Assembly (NCBI GenBank): GCA_002309015.1
Contig: DBWM01000033.1
Location: forward strand, 321-59,965
Reading direction: 5' to 3'
Origin: Myxococcales bacterium UBA1238
Lineage (GTDB): Bacteria > Myxococcota_A > Bradymonadia > UBA7976 > UBA1532
DNA: 59,645 nt
Positions 34,725-44,420 of the stretch are shown in pieces. The notes under the pieces were generated by a model, which did no database searches, was not told the origin of the DNA, and was given only the letters and a program-made list of their open reading frames with translations. Position numbers and translations under genes: made by a program. Numbering within the stretch: the stretch's first letter is position 1; every line of letters begins with the position of its first letter.

Positions 34725-35930
34725 TTACTTCAGTTTCAGGCGCAGGAAATGGCGCTTTCCTTTTTGAAGCAAGTATTCGCCCGCGTCCTTCAGCTCCATC
34801 GTCGCATCGGTCACCACTTCGCCGTCGATCTTGAGACCGCCCTGCTCGACGGTTCGGCGCGCTTCACCGCCGCTCTTGACCATGCCCGCACGGCGCAGAA
34901 CTTCGCAAATCCAGATGGGGCGCTCGTCGATCTCGAGTTCGGGCACATCTTCGGGCACCGCGCGCTCGCGATGCACCTGAATGAAACGCGCTTCCGCCGC
35001 CGCTGCCGCTTCCGCCGAGTGATATTGCGTCACGATCTCGCGGGCGAGGCGCATCTTGACCGCCATCGGATCGCCACCGTTCTCTAATTCCGTAAAGATT
35101 CTCGACACTTCGGATGCAGGAATGCGCGTGCAGAGGGTGTAGAAATCGCGCATCAGGGCGTCTGGAATCGAAAGCGTCTTGCCGTATTGCTGATCGGGGC
35201 TCTCGCAGAGGCCGATGTAGTTTCCGAGGGACTGGCTCATCTTTTCTACGCCGTCGGTCCCCGGCAGGATCGGCATGATCAGGAGCGACTGCGGCTCGCA
35301 ACCGTAAACTTCCTGGATCTCGCGGCCCATGAGCTCGTTAAACTTTTGATCGGAGCCGTTTACGGTCACATCGGAATGCAGCATGTACGAGTCGTACCCC
35401 TGCATGATGGGGTACAAAAACTCGTGCACGAACACCGGTGAACCTGCAGCCAGACGGCGCTTGAACATCTCGCGTTCCCAGAGGCGCGCCGCCGAAATAT
35501 GCGTACTTAAACGCAAAAAATCGGTGAGATCCATCTTGCCCAGCCATTCGCTGTTGCGCCGCACGATGAGCGATTCCGTATCGAGGACCTTGCCCACCTG
35601 CTTCAGCATCGACTCGATGTTCGCCTCGATCACCTCGTTTGAAAGCTGAGGCCGCGTCTTGTCTTTGCCCGTAGGATCGCCGATGCGCGACGTAAAATCG
35701 CCGATCAGCAGCACCACCTGGTGACCCGCATCCTGAAAACGCCGCATCACCTGGTAGTTGACCGCATAGCCGAGATGGAGATCGCGCGCCGTGGGATCGA
35801 CGCCGTGCTTCACCACCAGGCGCTTGCCTGCGCGGATCTTCTTTTCGAGCGCCTCACGCCCGATCACCTCGGTGGCCCCGGACAGCAGCTCGTCAATATC
35901 GATATCGGTCTTCAACGGTCGTAAACTCAT
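34725..35930 (-). CDS. tyrS: Tyrosyl-tRNA synthetase
   Basis: 401 residues, the usual length for bacterial TyrRS. Class I motifs: LHLGYAVN in the HIGH position (residues 52-55) and EKMSQSLGN as KMSKS (about 231, Gln in place of Lys). The tyrosine pocket region includes QGYDSYMLHSDVTVNGSDQK. A C-terminal S4 RNA-binding domain (about 340-401) carries KSGGEARRTVEQGGLKIDG. It loads tRNA-Tyr in the cytoplasm. ATG 35930 has AAGGA 7 bp upstream; the longer frame adds non-conserved sequence. Confidence 0.93.
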   Translation of the reverse strand: MSLRPLKTDIDIDELLSGATEVIGREALEKKIRAGKRLVVKHGVDPTARDLHLGYAVNYQVMRRFQDAGHQVVLLIGDFTSRIGDPTGKDKTRPQLSNEVIEANIESMLKQVGKVLDTESLIVRRNSEWLGKMDLTDFLRLSTHISAARLWEREMFKRRLAAGSPVFVHEFLYPIMQGYDSYMLHSDVTVNGSDQKFNELMGREIQEVYGCEPQSLLIMPILPGTDGVEKMSQSLGNYIGLCESPDQQYGKTLSIPDALMRDFYTLCTRIPASEVSRIFTELENGGDPMAVKMRLAREIVTQYHSAEAAAAAEARFIQVHRERAVPEDVPELEIDERPIWICEVLRRAGMVKSGGEARRTVEQGGLKIDGEVVTDATMELKDAGEYLLQKGKRHFLRLKLK

Positions 35931-36029
35931 CGATCTTTCCTTTTGGCGCCAGACGCCTTTCTCGTGAAAGCGCGCTTGTAAAGCGCCAACGCGATCAAAG
36001 TCAACGCCTGCAATCACAAGAGGCCCGCA

Positions 36030-36737
36030 ATGCTCAATGCGACGATGATTCAACAAATGTGGAAGGATTTGGCCCAGGCGCATCATGCCCGCTTGCTGCT
36101 CAAATCCCGATCCCTTCTGATGCGGCTCGCGGGCGCTTTTTTAGCAGCCTTGAGAATCCAGAAACCTGGCGAATTTATTCAACATTATGCGACCACCATC
36201 GGCCGGCGCATTTACCTGCCGTTTGAACCTGGTGACGCAAAAGCCTGCCCCCTTTGGCATCAGGTGGTGCTCTGCGCGCACGAATTGCGGCATGTGGAGC
36301 AGTTTCAGCGTGAAGGATTTATAAGGTTTGCGACAAAATACTTACTTTTTCCTTCTGCCCGCGCGCGTTACGAAGCCGACGCCCTGCAATGCAACGTCGA
36401 GCTCTTTTGGCTCCGCACCGGCCAGCTTCCCAATTTAGAAAACATGGCTCATTCATTGACCGGTTATGCGTTCACGAAGAAGGCCCAGGCGCTCGTTTTC
36501 TCGCTTTTACAACAATCTGCTCAGCGCATTTTAAAGGGACAGTTTCAGGATTTTGCTTCCCGCTCTGCCCTCGCCTGGCTGGCCTCCCCGGGCGATTTCC
36601 CAGCATCGGATTTTAAGCTTACTTTCGAGATGATATCGCGAATTCGCATGCAGATTGAATGCCTTCTCCCCTCCTCCCCAATGCATGCGACGGAAGTCCC
36701 CAAAACGCGAGTCCCTGAGGATCAAACTTTCCTTTAA
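36030..36737 (+). CDS. Zincin-like putative metallopeptidase
   Basis: 235 residues. CAHELRHVEQF carries an HExxH zinc motif (His84, Glu85, His88). ARYEADA with Glu115 is a likely third ligand, as in small zincins of the DUF4157-like type. The rest is helical and unassigned. No signal peptide is visible, so it may act in the cytoplasm. AGAGG lies 6 bp before ATG 36030. It stands alone between the divergent tyrS and the RND operon. Confidence 0.65.
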   Translation: MLNATMIQQMWKDLAQAHHARLLLKSRSLLMRLAGAFLAALRIQKPGEFIQHYATTIGRRIYLPFEPGDAKACPLWHQVVLCAHELRHVEQFQREGFIRFATKYLLFPSARARYEADALQCNVELFWLRTGQLPNLENMAHSLTGYAFTKKAQALVFSLLQQSAQRILKGQFQDFASRSALAWLASPGDFPASDFKLTFEMISRIRMQIECLLPSSPMHATEVPKTRVPEDQTFL

Positions 36738-36836
36738 TAAAATAAAGAGAAACAATTTTTTCCAAGATTGCCAATGACTTGCGCGTGCGAGGCGTGTACC
36801 TGAATGCACATTTTCAATTTCCACAGGTAAGCTGAA

Positions 36837-37958
36837 ATGTTTCGACTGAGCCTTTTGTTGGGGTGCCTCACGGTATGGATGTTCGGTTGCGATGGGCGGC
36901 GCGGCGATGTGAAGGTTGAAAAGAACATCGCAACGGTAGAACTCCTCGAAATCAAAGATGAAACCGTCAGTGAAGCGCTCGAACTGACCGGCGACGTGAT
37001 GCCCTGGGAGAAATTGGGCCTCTGCTTCAAGGTCGGCGGCCGGGTGAAAAAGATTTATGTCGACGAAGGAGACAAGATCAGGGCCGGCCAACTGATTGCT
37101 GAGCTCGATCCGACCGATTACGACCTGACGCGAAAGCTCGCCCAAAGCCAGGTGGACGCCCTTAAACCCCATTTGGAAAGAGCGCGGAAGCTTAGAAAGG
37201 CCGACGCGGTACCCGAGAGCAACCTTGAAGAGCTCGAAAGTCGTTATCAGGCAGCCTCGCTGCAGCTCTCCCAGGCGAAGAACCAGCTCTCCTATGCCAG
37301 GTTGTACGCACCGATGGACGGCGTGGTGCTCCAGAGAATGGTTGCGGCAGGAGACATGGTCGGCAATTCCCGGCCGGTCATCGCGCTGGTCGATCTCACC
37401 CGGGTCAAGGTGATTCTTCCCTTAGCGCAGCGACATATCGGTCAGGTCCATGAAGGCGAGCTGGTCACGCTGACGGCACCAGGGCTTGAGGGCGAAAGGC
37501 AGGGCAAAATCCATACGATCGGTCTCGCTGCGGACCCAAAGACGCGCACCATACCGGTGACAGTGGAGATCGATAACAAAGACCAGAAGCTTCGCGCGGG
37601 GATGCTGGCTTCGGTAAAGCTTCCGGTCGGATCCTCGCAGGGTCGCTATGTACCCTTCGATGTGATTACACGCGACCTTCGCGGGCGGCCGAAGGTGCTC
37701 ACTTACCTTTCAGAGGAACAGAGACTGGTGTCGAGAGAGGTGACGGTAGGCTCGATCAAGGGCGATCGCATCGAGATGTTGTCCGGGTTAAACGCGGGAG
37801 ACAGGATCTTGTACCGTGGGATCGCGACCCCTTCTGACCTGATCAGGGTCACAGCAATCCATCCGAGCGACGATTTAAAGGCGGAACTGTCCGTTCCAGA
37901 GAGTATGAAAGAAGTCCAAAGCGGGAAAACAGAGGCAGGAGCTGAGGTCGAGAGATGA
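36837..37958 (+). CDS. RND efflux periplasmic adaptor (membrane fusion protein)
   Basis: 373 residues. Lipoprotein signal with lipobox MFGC. The family order is seen: beta-barrel strand, lipoyl half VMPWEKLGLCFKVGGRVKKI, helical hairpin (about 100-150), second lipoyl half (LYAPMDGVVLQRMVAAGDMV), then barrel and membrane-proximal domains. It bridges the inner-membrane pump and the TolC channel. The pump gene overlaps its stop (ATGA). Codons include many AGA/AGG arginines, unlike the flanking genes. Confidence 0.9.
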   Translation: MFRLSLLLGCLTVWMFGCDGRRGDVKVEKNIATVELLEIKDETVSEALELTGDVMPWEKLGLCFKVGGRVKKIYVDEGDKIRAGQLIAELDPTDYDLTRKLAQSQVDALKPHLERARKLRKADAVPESNLEELESRYQAASLQLSQAKNQLSYARLYAPMDGVVLQRMVAAGDMVGNSRPVIALVDLTRVKVILPLAQRHIGQVHEGELVTLTAPGLEGERQGKIHTIGLAADPKTRTIPVTVEIDNKDQKLRAGMLASVKLPVGSSQGRYVPFDVITRDLRGRPKVLTYLSEEQRLVSREVTVGSIKGDRIEMLSGLNAGDRILYRGIATPSDLIRVTAIHPSDDLKAELSVPESMKEVQSGKTEAGAEVER

Positions 37959-40900
37959 ATATTCCGCGTTGGTCGATCGAGCGACCTGCGTTGGTGCTGC
38001 TCTGCACGCTCGCAGTCGCCATTTGGGGGGTGGTCAATTACTTCGATATCTCTCGAAGGGAAGATCCTGAGATCAAGATACCGACAGCGCTTGTGATCTC
38101 GATGCTGCCGGGAGCAAGCGCCGAAGAGGTTGAGAGAGAGGTGACCGCACCCATCGAGAGGGCTGTGGCGAGTCTCCAAAGCCTCGATCACCAGAAGTCG
38201 CAGAGTCTCGCGAACCTCTCTGTCGTCTGGGTGACGATCGACTACGAGGCAGATGCGGATATGGAATGGCAAAAACTGCGTTCCAAGATCCAGTCGATCG
38301 CAGGAACTTTGCCGAGTACGGTGGTGGGGCCAAGGGTTTGGGACTCCTTTGGAGACACATCCGCAATGATCGTACTGCTTCAGGGGGCCGATCCGATCAC
38401 TTTGAAGCCTTATGCAGAGTCGTTGAGAGATGAGCTTTTGACGGTACCGTCGATTGCGGAGATCGATATCTTAGGCGAACAGAAGGAAGTCATATGGATC
38501 GAAGGGAGTGTAGAGGCCTTCCAGGCGTATGAACTGCACCCTCTAAAGCTTGCGACAATACTGAAAGCGCGGAATCTGCAGATCCCGGCGGGGCGCATCA
38601 GGACTCAGAACGGCATACTGAGAGTCGAAACCAGCGGCAAGTATCAGGCTCTGTCCGAAATCGAACAGACCATCATCGATCTCAACAAGGAAACAGGCCA
38701 ACCCACATATTTAGGCGACGTCTTTAAGGTCCGTCGGGGCGTCGAGGAACCCCTTCAAACCGCGCTGATGCATAACGACATGCCTGTCATGGCTCTGTCG
38801 ATGACGATGAAGAAGAACTTTAACGTGGTGACCCTTGGTCGCGACGTCGAGAAAAAGCTTCGTCAATTCAAAAAACGGCTCCCTCAGGGCATTACGGTGG
38901 AAGTGGTTCACGACTCACCGAAGCAGGTGACCAATGAGATCAACAACTTCATGAACAATCTCTTTCAGGGATTACTGGTGGTTGTGGTCTGTATGGCCCT
39001 TTTGCTCGGCCTTCGACCGGCGTTGTTAAGCGCAGTTTCAATTCCACTCTCTGTTCTCTATGCGTTGACATTGATGCCGATCATGGATGTGGCCCTTGAG
39101 AAGGTGTCGATCGCTGCGTTTATCATCGCACTGGGCATGCTGGTCGATAACTCGATCATCGTGATCGACAATATCGATGTCAAAATGCGGCAGGGATGCT
39201 CGAGGAGAGAGGCTGCCTGGAGGGGTTGCCAGGAGTTGATCGGTCCGGTCATCATCGGAACGCTCGCAACCGTCGTTGCCTTCTTCCCCATGTTGCTTTT
39301 GACCGGAACCATCGGCGCCTATGTGAGAAGTCTTCCTTTGGTCGTAGGGGTGTCGCTGCTCGGGAGTTTGATCTTCTCTGTGACCTTTACCCCTGTCGTC
39401 GCAGAGTATGTGATGCCTCAGCCAAAGGAGAAAAAGAAGGAAGAAGCAAAGGAAGGAAGGATCGCAAGGTTCTATCGCTGGACCATCTCACTCTGTTTAA
39501 GGCTCCGCTGGCTCGTGATCCTGGGCTTTGGAGCGGCGATCATAGGTACGGTTGGGCTCGTACTGTATCTCGGGCTCTCGTTCTTCCCCATGGCAAACCG
39601 CGATCAGTTTACCGTCGACATCTGGTTAAAGGAGGGTTCAGCGGTTGAGGAGACCGAACAACTCGCGCGAGAGGTCGATCAGTTCGTCAGACAGGACCCT
39701 GACGTCAGGTCGACGCTCGTCCATGTCGGAAAAGGCGGCCCTCGCTTCTATATTACGCTTAAGCCTGAGTTCCAGCAGAGCAACTATGCACAGATCATGG
39801 TGACCACAAAGAGCGCACAGAAGACCGAAGACACGGTGCAACGGATCGATCAGGCGCTCAAACGGAAGTTTGCAGGGGCGAGGATCTTTACGAAACAGCT
39901 GATCATGGGCATTCCGGTCGATGCGCCCATCGAGATTCGGCTCTCAGGTCCTGATCTCGACATCCTGAAAAACCTCTCTGAACAGATTCAGGAGATCCTT
40001 CGAAACACGCCGGGAACAGAGAATGTGCGTGACAGCTTTGGTCGAGCGGTGCCGAGCCTTAAGGTTGAGGTCAATACGGACCGCGCAAACAGGCTCGGCG
40101 TCAGCAACAGCGAGGTTGCCCTTGCTTTCCTCTCAAGCTTTGAAGGCTTCGAACTGACAAAAGTGCAGGAAGGTGACATCGAGATCCCTGTCAAGATCCG
40201 CTTAAACGATCATGAGAGAATGCTTGGAGACCAGCTCCTGGAGCTTCCGGTGCCCTCTTCGATCACTCAGGAGCATGTTCCTCTGGGCTCCATCGCAACC
40301 ATCGAACCCTCATGGGAACCCGGAGTCATCGAGCACCGGCAGAGTCAACGCATTGTGACGATCCTGGCTCAGAACAAAGGACGCCTTGCAGACCAGATTT
40401 TGAACGAGGTTTTGCCGAAGATCGAACAGATCGCACTGCCTGAAGGGTACGAGATTGAGGTTGGAGGAGAGCGTGAATCGATGTCGAAAGCCTTCGGTGA
40501 GCTGATCAAAGTCTTCTTCATCATCGTCGCGGCGATCACTTTGCTGCTTCTCTTCCAGTTCGGCGGGCTTCGGGAGACGATCATCATCCTGATCTCTGTC
40601 CCTCAGGCGATTATAGGGGCAATGATCGGGCTCTTATGCGGGGGTTATTCGATCTCGTTCATGGCGTTTTTGGGTGTAGTGTCTTTAGCGGGCATGGTGA
40701 TCAAGAACGCTGTGGTCTGGATGGAATTCGTCATCGATGCGCGAAAGGAGGGTTTGTCGATCAGGGAAGCTGTCATCGAGGCTGGGATCAAACGGTTAAG
40801 GCCCATACTGCTCACCTCGGTCACGACGATCGGTGGGCTTATCCCGCTTGCCCTTTTTGGCGGCATCCTGTTTGAACCGATGGCCTGGTCGATGGTCGTC

Positions 40901-40990
40901 GGTCTCGCCCTGTCGACGGTTCTAATTTTGATCCTGCTGCCTGTGTTCTACAGCGTTTTCTTCCGCGAAAAGAAGGAGATCGCCGCATGA
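37955..40990 (+). CDS. RND family efflux pump, inner-membrane subunit (AcrB/MdtB-like)
   Basis: 1,011 residues, standard RND length, with twelve predicted membrane helices and two large periplasmic loops. N-terminus: IPRWSIERPALVLLCTLAVA and DPEIKIPTALVISMLPGAS. In TM4 the proton-relay region reads ALGMLVDNSIIVIDN, one Asp where AcrB has two, as in several HAE1/MdtB-type pumps. C-terminal half: FMAFLGVVSLAGMVIKNAV and RLRPILLTSVTTIGGLIPLA. It exports drugs or other hydrophobic compounds using the proton gradient. Overlaps both neighbours by ATGA. Confidence 0.93.
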   Translation: MNIPRWSIERPALVLLCTLAVAIWGVVNYFDISRREDPEIKIPTALVISMLPGASAEEVEREVTAPIERAVASLQSLDHQKSQSLANLSVVWVTIDYEADADMEWQKLRSKIQSIAGTLPSTVVGPRVWDSFGDTSAMIVLLQGADPITLKPYAESLRDELLTVPSIAEIDILGEQKEVIWIEGSVEAFQAYELHPLKLATILKARNLQIPAGRIRTQNGILRVETSGKYQALSEIEQTIIDLNKETGQPTYLGDVFKVRRGVEEPLQTALMHNDMPVMALSMTMKKNFNVVTLGRDVEKKLRQFKKRLPQGITVEVVHDSPKQVTNEINNFMNNLFQGLLVVVVCMALLLGLRPALLSAVSIPLSVLYALTLMPIMDVALEKVSIAAFIIALGMLVDNSIIVIDNIDVKMRQGCSRREAAWRGCQELIGPVIIGTLATVVAFFPMLLLTGTIGAYVRSLPLVVGVSLLGSLIFSVTFTPVVAEYVMPQPKEKKKEEAKEGRIARFYRWTISLCLRLRWLVILGFGAAIIGTVGLVLYLGLSFFPMANRDQFTVDIWLKEGSAVEETEQLAREVDQFVRQDPDVRSTLVHVGKGGPRFYITLKPEFQQSNYAQIMVTTKSAQKTEDTVQRIDQALKRKFAGARIFTKQLIMGIPVDAPIEIRLSGPDLDILKNLSEQIQEILRNTPGTENVRDSFGRAVPSLKVEVNTDRANRLGVSNSEVALAFLSSFEGFELTKVQEGDIEIPVKIRLNDHERMLGDQLLELPVPSSITQEHVPLGSIATIEPSWEPGVIEHRQSQRIVTILAQNKGRLADQILNEVLPKIEQIALPEGYEIEVGGERESMSKAFGELIKVFFIIVAAITLLLLFQFGGLRETIIILISVPQAIIGAMIGLLCGGYSISFMAFLGVVSLAGMVIKNAVVWMEFVIDARKEGLSIREAVIEAGIKRLRPILLTSVTTIGGLIPLALFGGILFEPMAWSMVVGLALSTVLILILLPVFYSVFFREKKEIAA

Positions 40991-42354
40991 AAACTCCCCG
41001 AAAGTCCCGTTTAGCCCGTTTCTGGTCCCTTCCACTGGCGTTCTCGACCCTGTTTTCTGCTCAAACGGTCTTTTCGCACCCAATCGACGATCTTCTTGAA
41101 GACTCGACCGTCAAGAGCGAAGCGGTGCGACATGCCGCTAACGAGCAAAATCAGGCCAACGCAGCCCGTCGAAGGGTGCTCGCAAGCTTTTTACCGACCC
41201 CTGAGATCCAGGCGAGCTATACGCGACTGAACGATCCGACGACGCTGAGCGTCGATCTGGGTCCCATTGCGCTTCCTCCCGTAGAAGTCCCCATCATGGG
41301 ACAGATCCAGTTACCCGATATGGAGCTCGATCTACCCCCGTTCATGCTTTCAGATGAGGATATCTTCAGGGCTGCGCTCAGGTTGACGCTCCCGATCATC
41401 GCGGGAGGAAGACGCCTCGCACTGCTCGATGCGACCGACAAAGGGATTGAAGCAAGGGATCTCGCCCGTGAGGCAGCAGAGAGAGGGACCCGACTGAAGG
41501 TCGTCTTAGCCTACTTAAAGGCCCTCGAAGCGAAGGAACTCGCCCAGATCTGGCAGACGAGAACAGAGTTTGATCAGAAACTGCTCGCCCTGCAGGAAGA
41601 GCGCGCCTCCACCGGCGCCGGAGTCGCTCTCGACAGAGACCGTGCAAAGGTCCAGTTATCGGACAGCCAGCGTCGTAAATCGGAAGCGGAAAGCAAGCTT
41701 CACCGAAGAGTGGAGGAGCTCAACCATCTCGCAAGGCGCGATCTGAAGGGAGAGATTACCCTCGAAGAGCTGCCTGAGGATTGGTTTCAGCTTCCAGCCG
41801 AGCGTTCGACACGCCCCGACATCGAGGCTCAGAGGAAAGGCGCCTCTGCCCTCCAGTATCAGGCGACCGCTGAAAGCCGTAAGCTCTACCCTACGCTCGC
41901 GTTGCAGGGAGAGGTCGGCTACAAGAAAGGTGATCCGGGCTTCATCGACGGGGACACTTACTGGCAGGCAACCGTCGTCCTTCAGTGGAACCTGATGGCA
42001 GACTGGAATGTCAGGATGGCCGCAGAAGAGGCCGAGATCAAAGGTGAAAGCGCAAGGATCGATGCCGAACTTGCAGAAGAGCGCGCCGAACTCGAAATCA
42101 CCCAGGCTCGCGGCCAGCTGGAAGATGTGGAACTCGCCTTAAAGGTCGCAGAGGAAGGCGTCGAAGCCGCCACCTCAGGCGAAACCAATGCCCAGCGCGC
42201 CTATGACCTGGGAGGAATTTCCCTGGATCTGCTCCTTTCCACCAAGACCCGCAAAGCCGAAATGGAAGAACACGCACTCGAAGCAAGATATGGAAGAAAG
42301 CAGGCAATCGTTTATCTGAGGTATTTGAGTGGCCTGGAGCCGCTCTCTCGGTGA
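40987..42354 (+). CDS. TolC-family outer membrane channel
   Basis: 455 residues with a Sec signal peptide (cleavage near VFSHP). Two homologous halves contain long helices (AREAAERGTRLKVVLAYLKA, ELEITQARGQLEDVELALKV) and short strands. The motif NEQNQANAARRRVLASFLPT near the start is typical of outer membrane efflux proteins. It is the outer-membrane exit of the pump encoded upstream, whose stop it overlaps (ATGA). It ends just before the convergent HAD-like gene. Confidence 0.9.
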   Translation: MKTPRKSRLARFWSLPLAFSTLFSAQTVFSHPIDDLLEDSTVKSEAVRHAANEQNQANAARRRVLASFLPTPEIQASYTRLNDPTTLSVDLGPIALPPVEVPIMGQIQLPDMELDLPPFMLSDEDIFRAALRLTLPIIAGGRRLALLDATDKGIEARDLAREAAERGTRLKVVLAYLKALEAKELAQIWQTRTEFDQKLLALQEERASTGAGVALDRDRAKVQLSDSQRRKSEAESKLHRRVEELNHLARRDLKGEITLEELPEDWFQLPAERSTRPDIEAQRKGASALQYQATAESRKLYPTLALQGEVGYKKGDPGFIDGDTYWQATVVLQWNLMADWNVRMAAEEAEIKGESARIDAELAEERAELEITQARGQLEDVELALKVAEEGVEAATSGETNAQRAYDLGGISLDLLLSTKTRKAEMEEHALEARYGRKQAIVYLRYLSGLEPLSR

Positions 42355-42367
42355 GGTTTGGTGGGGC

Positions 42368-43324
42368 CTACAAGCTCAAATCCGGCTGCACCATCCATTG
42401 ATGGGCGTCCGCTTCCCGCAGCAAATCTTCGTCTTCCTGCCCGATCACGAGGCTTAAGCCTTCGCAGTTTTCCATCAGTTCAAAATCGGCCATCGAGCTG
42501 CCCAAAACGAGCACAGGGCTTCGGCCTGCCGCATCGAGGAAGAGCTCCAGACGCCCCTCGCCCACAGGGAGCGAATCCTTCGGTTTGTCGCCTAAATGCC
42601 CGTTTGCACAATGCATTTTGAGACCAATGAGCTGTTCTTTGGGGAAGCTCAGCTCGTTGGCGAGCGCTTCCAGAACATGGATTTCGGCGCCGGAGCACAG
42701 CCAGGTCTGGAACCCGTTCGCCTTGAGCACGCGCAGCAGATCGAAGATTTCGAGCGTGCAGCGAAGCCCGTTCGCCAGATTCACCGCAGGAAAAGGCGAT
42801 CCCGCCGGCACCAGTTCCGTCTCCAGATTGCGCGCAAACTCAAGTTTGAGCGTGTCGTTGGCAATCTGCTGAACCGCCTCTTCGCTCTGACCGCGCAGCA
42901 TCCGGGCCGCAAAAAGATAAGCGGCTTCCAGACCTTCGGCCCGGCGAATGGCCCCAAATGAGCCCAGCATGCCCGCACGGTAGCGACGGTAAGCCGCGGT
43001 AGCCGTGATCATGTCGTCGTTGCGTCCAGCGATCACCCGAAACGCCGATTCGAGGGATTCGCGCCCCAGACGCTCGGGGATCGCCTGCCAAAAATTGCGA
43101 TCGACCTTCATCAGGCGGTGATTGATCACATAATTCATCACCGCTACAGCCAAATCGTTTTTGAGCAGCGCATTGTCGCAGGCGACGACCGCCAACGGTG
43201 GGCGATCTGCATTGTAATGTTCGCTTTCTACCCCCTGCGTTTCGATCAAATGCACCAGGGCAGAATAAATTTCGGGAACCCAAACCCCCGTCATCAACGG
43301 GCCGGCCGACTCATTTTCGGTCAT
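42368..43324 (-). CDS. HAD-superfamily-like protein with incomplete catalytic motifs
   Basis: 318 residues. LAVVACDNALLKNDLA matches HAD motif I with the nucleophile Asp50, but the second Asp, two residues on, is Ala52. Motif II is TWLCSGAE (Ser). A conserved Lys follows in LGDKPKDS. Motif IV is LVLGSSMADFELM in place of GDSxxD. The large helical insert fits phosphoserine-phosphatase-like members. Loss of the general acid Asp argues against normal phosphatase activity. The gene converges on TolC and diverges from lpxC across a 246-bp AT-rich gap. Confidence 0.6.
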   Translation of the reverse strand: MTENESAGPLMTGVWVPEIYSALVHLIETQGVESEHYNADRPPLAVVACDNALLKNDLAVAVMNYVINHRLMKVDRNFWQAIPERLGRESLESAFRVIAGRNDDMITATAAYRRYRAGMLGSFGAIRRAEGLEAAYLFAARMLRGQSEEAVQQIANDTLKLEFARNLETELVPAGSPFPAVNLANGLRCTLEIFDLLRVLKANGFQTWLCSGAEIHVLEALANELSFPKEQLIGLKMHCANGHLGDKPKDSLPVGEGRLELFLDAAGRSPVLVLGSSMADFELMENCEGLSLVIGQEDEDLLREADAHQWMVQPDLSL

Positions 43325-43570
43325 CGTATTCGCTCATCATCCGTGGACGCCCGTCGAAGTCATCCCAAAACACAACCTCAACGGGCATCGTAAAAACAAA
43401 AGGCGGCAAAATTAAAGCCCCAGTGGCTTGCAAGTCAACTCCCGACCGCTTTCCGTAAAACACAAAAAATCGCTCATCAATAAAAGCCTTAAAAAATAGG
43501 ATCTTCGATTCAATAAACGCAAAACATCACAAGTTGATTTCTGACCTCAATCGTGGTAATTGCGAAGACT

Positions 43571-44416
43571 ATGCGACGTCGAATTGAAGGCTGCTTCCAT
43601 TTTGAGGGTCCGGCTCTCCATAGCGGGCGAAAAACCGCCGTTTACATTGCAACTGCCCCAAAACAAAGCGGAATTCAAATCAACGGCAAGCCTGTATCCC
43701 CCAGCGATTTGATCATTCCCAAAGATTCCGAGCCTACTTATTGCACCCGGCTGCAAACCGCCCGGGGCCCCGTGCGCACCGTCGAGCATCTTTTGGCGGC
43801 GCTCGCCCTGCTTCAAATCGATGACGCCCAAATCGCGGTGGAGGGCGACGAAATCCCCATTCTGGACGGCAGCGCGCTTCCTTATGTAAAAAAGCTGCGT
43901 TTTTACAGCGATCCCGGCGAACGGAGCTGGCTCAAACTGCCGTGCCCCATCGAAGTGAAGCTGGGAGACGCTTTTTTGCGGGCAGTCCCCTGCAAGCCCT
44001 GCGAAGCTTCGATCGAAGTCGAAGCCGAGTTTGCGCCAAGGCCCATGGAAACCTGCAAAATCGCTTTACCCTGCGCGGAGTTACAAACATTGGCCTCGGC
44101 AAGGACCTTTGGATTTGCGCGGGATCAAAAAGCCCTGGCGAAAAGGCAGCTGGCCCTTGGGGCATCGCTCCAAAACTGCCTCGTGCTCGACGATAACGCC
44201 CGTCCCATCAACGGTTTTCGGGTTCCCAACGAGCTTGCACGACATAAGGCGCTCGATCTTTTGGGCGATCTTTACGCGCTCGGCCGACCGCTGGCCGCAC
44301 AGATCTTTGCGCACCGTCCGGGACACCGATTGCACGCCGCATTCCTGCAACATCTTATCACCGCGCTTGATCTCGAGCGCTCAGGCTGCCAAAAAGGCGG
44401 CTTTCCGATGGAGTAA
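43571..44416 (+). CDS. lpxC: UDP-3-O-acyl-N-acetylglucosamine deacetylase
   Basis: 281 residues. The zinc enzyme of the committed step of lipid A synthesis. The zinc and base residues fit: TVEHLLAAL (Glu72, His73), ELARHKALDLLGD (His225, Asp229) and AHRPGHRLH (His252). FEGPALHSG, ILDGSA and ASARTFGF are also conserved. It is a little shorter than E. coli LpxC. ATG 43571 is preferred over a GTG at 43553 because LpxC proteins begin shortly before the LHSG motif. It shows that the organism makes LPS. A small lipoprotein gene follows 4 bp after the stop. Confidence 0.9.
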   Translation: MRRRIEGCFHFEGPALHSGRKTAVYIATAPKQSGIQINGKPVSPSDLIIPKDSEPTYCTRLQTARGPVRTVEHLLAALALLQIDDAQIAVEGDEIPILDGSALPYVKKLRFYSDPGERSWLKLPCPIEVKLGDAFLRAVPCKPCEASIEVEAEFAPRPMETCKIALPCAELQTLASARTFGFARDQKALAKRQLALGASLQNCLVLDDNARPINGFRVPNELARHKALDLLGDLYALGRPLAAQIFAHRPGHRLHAAFLQHLITALDLERSGCQKGGFPME

Positions 44417-44420
44417 GGTC

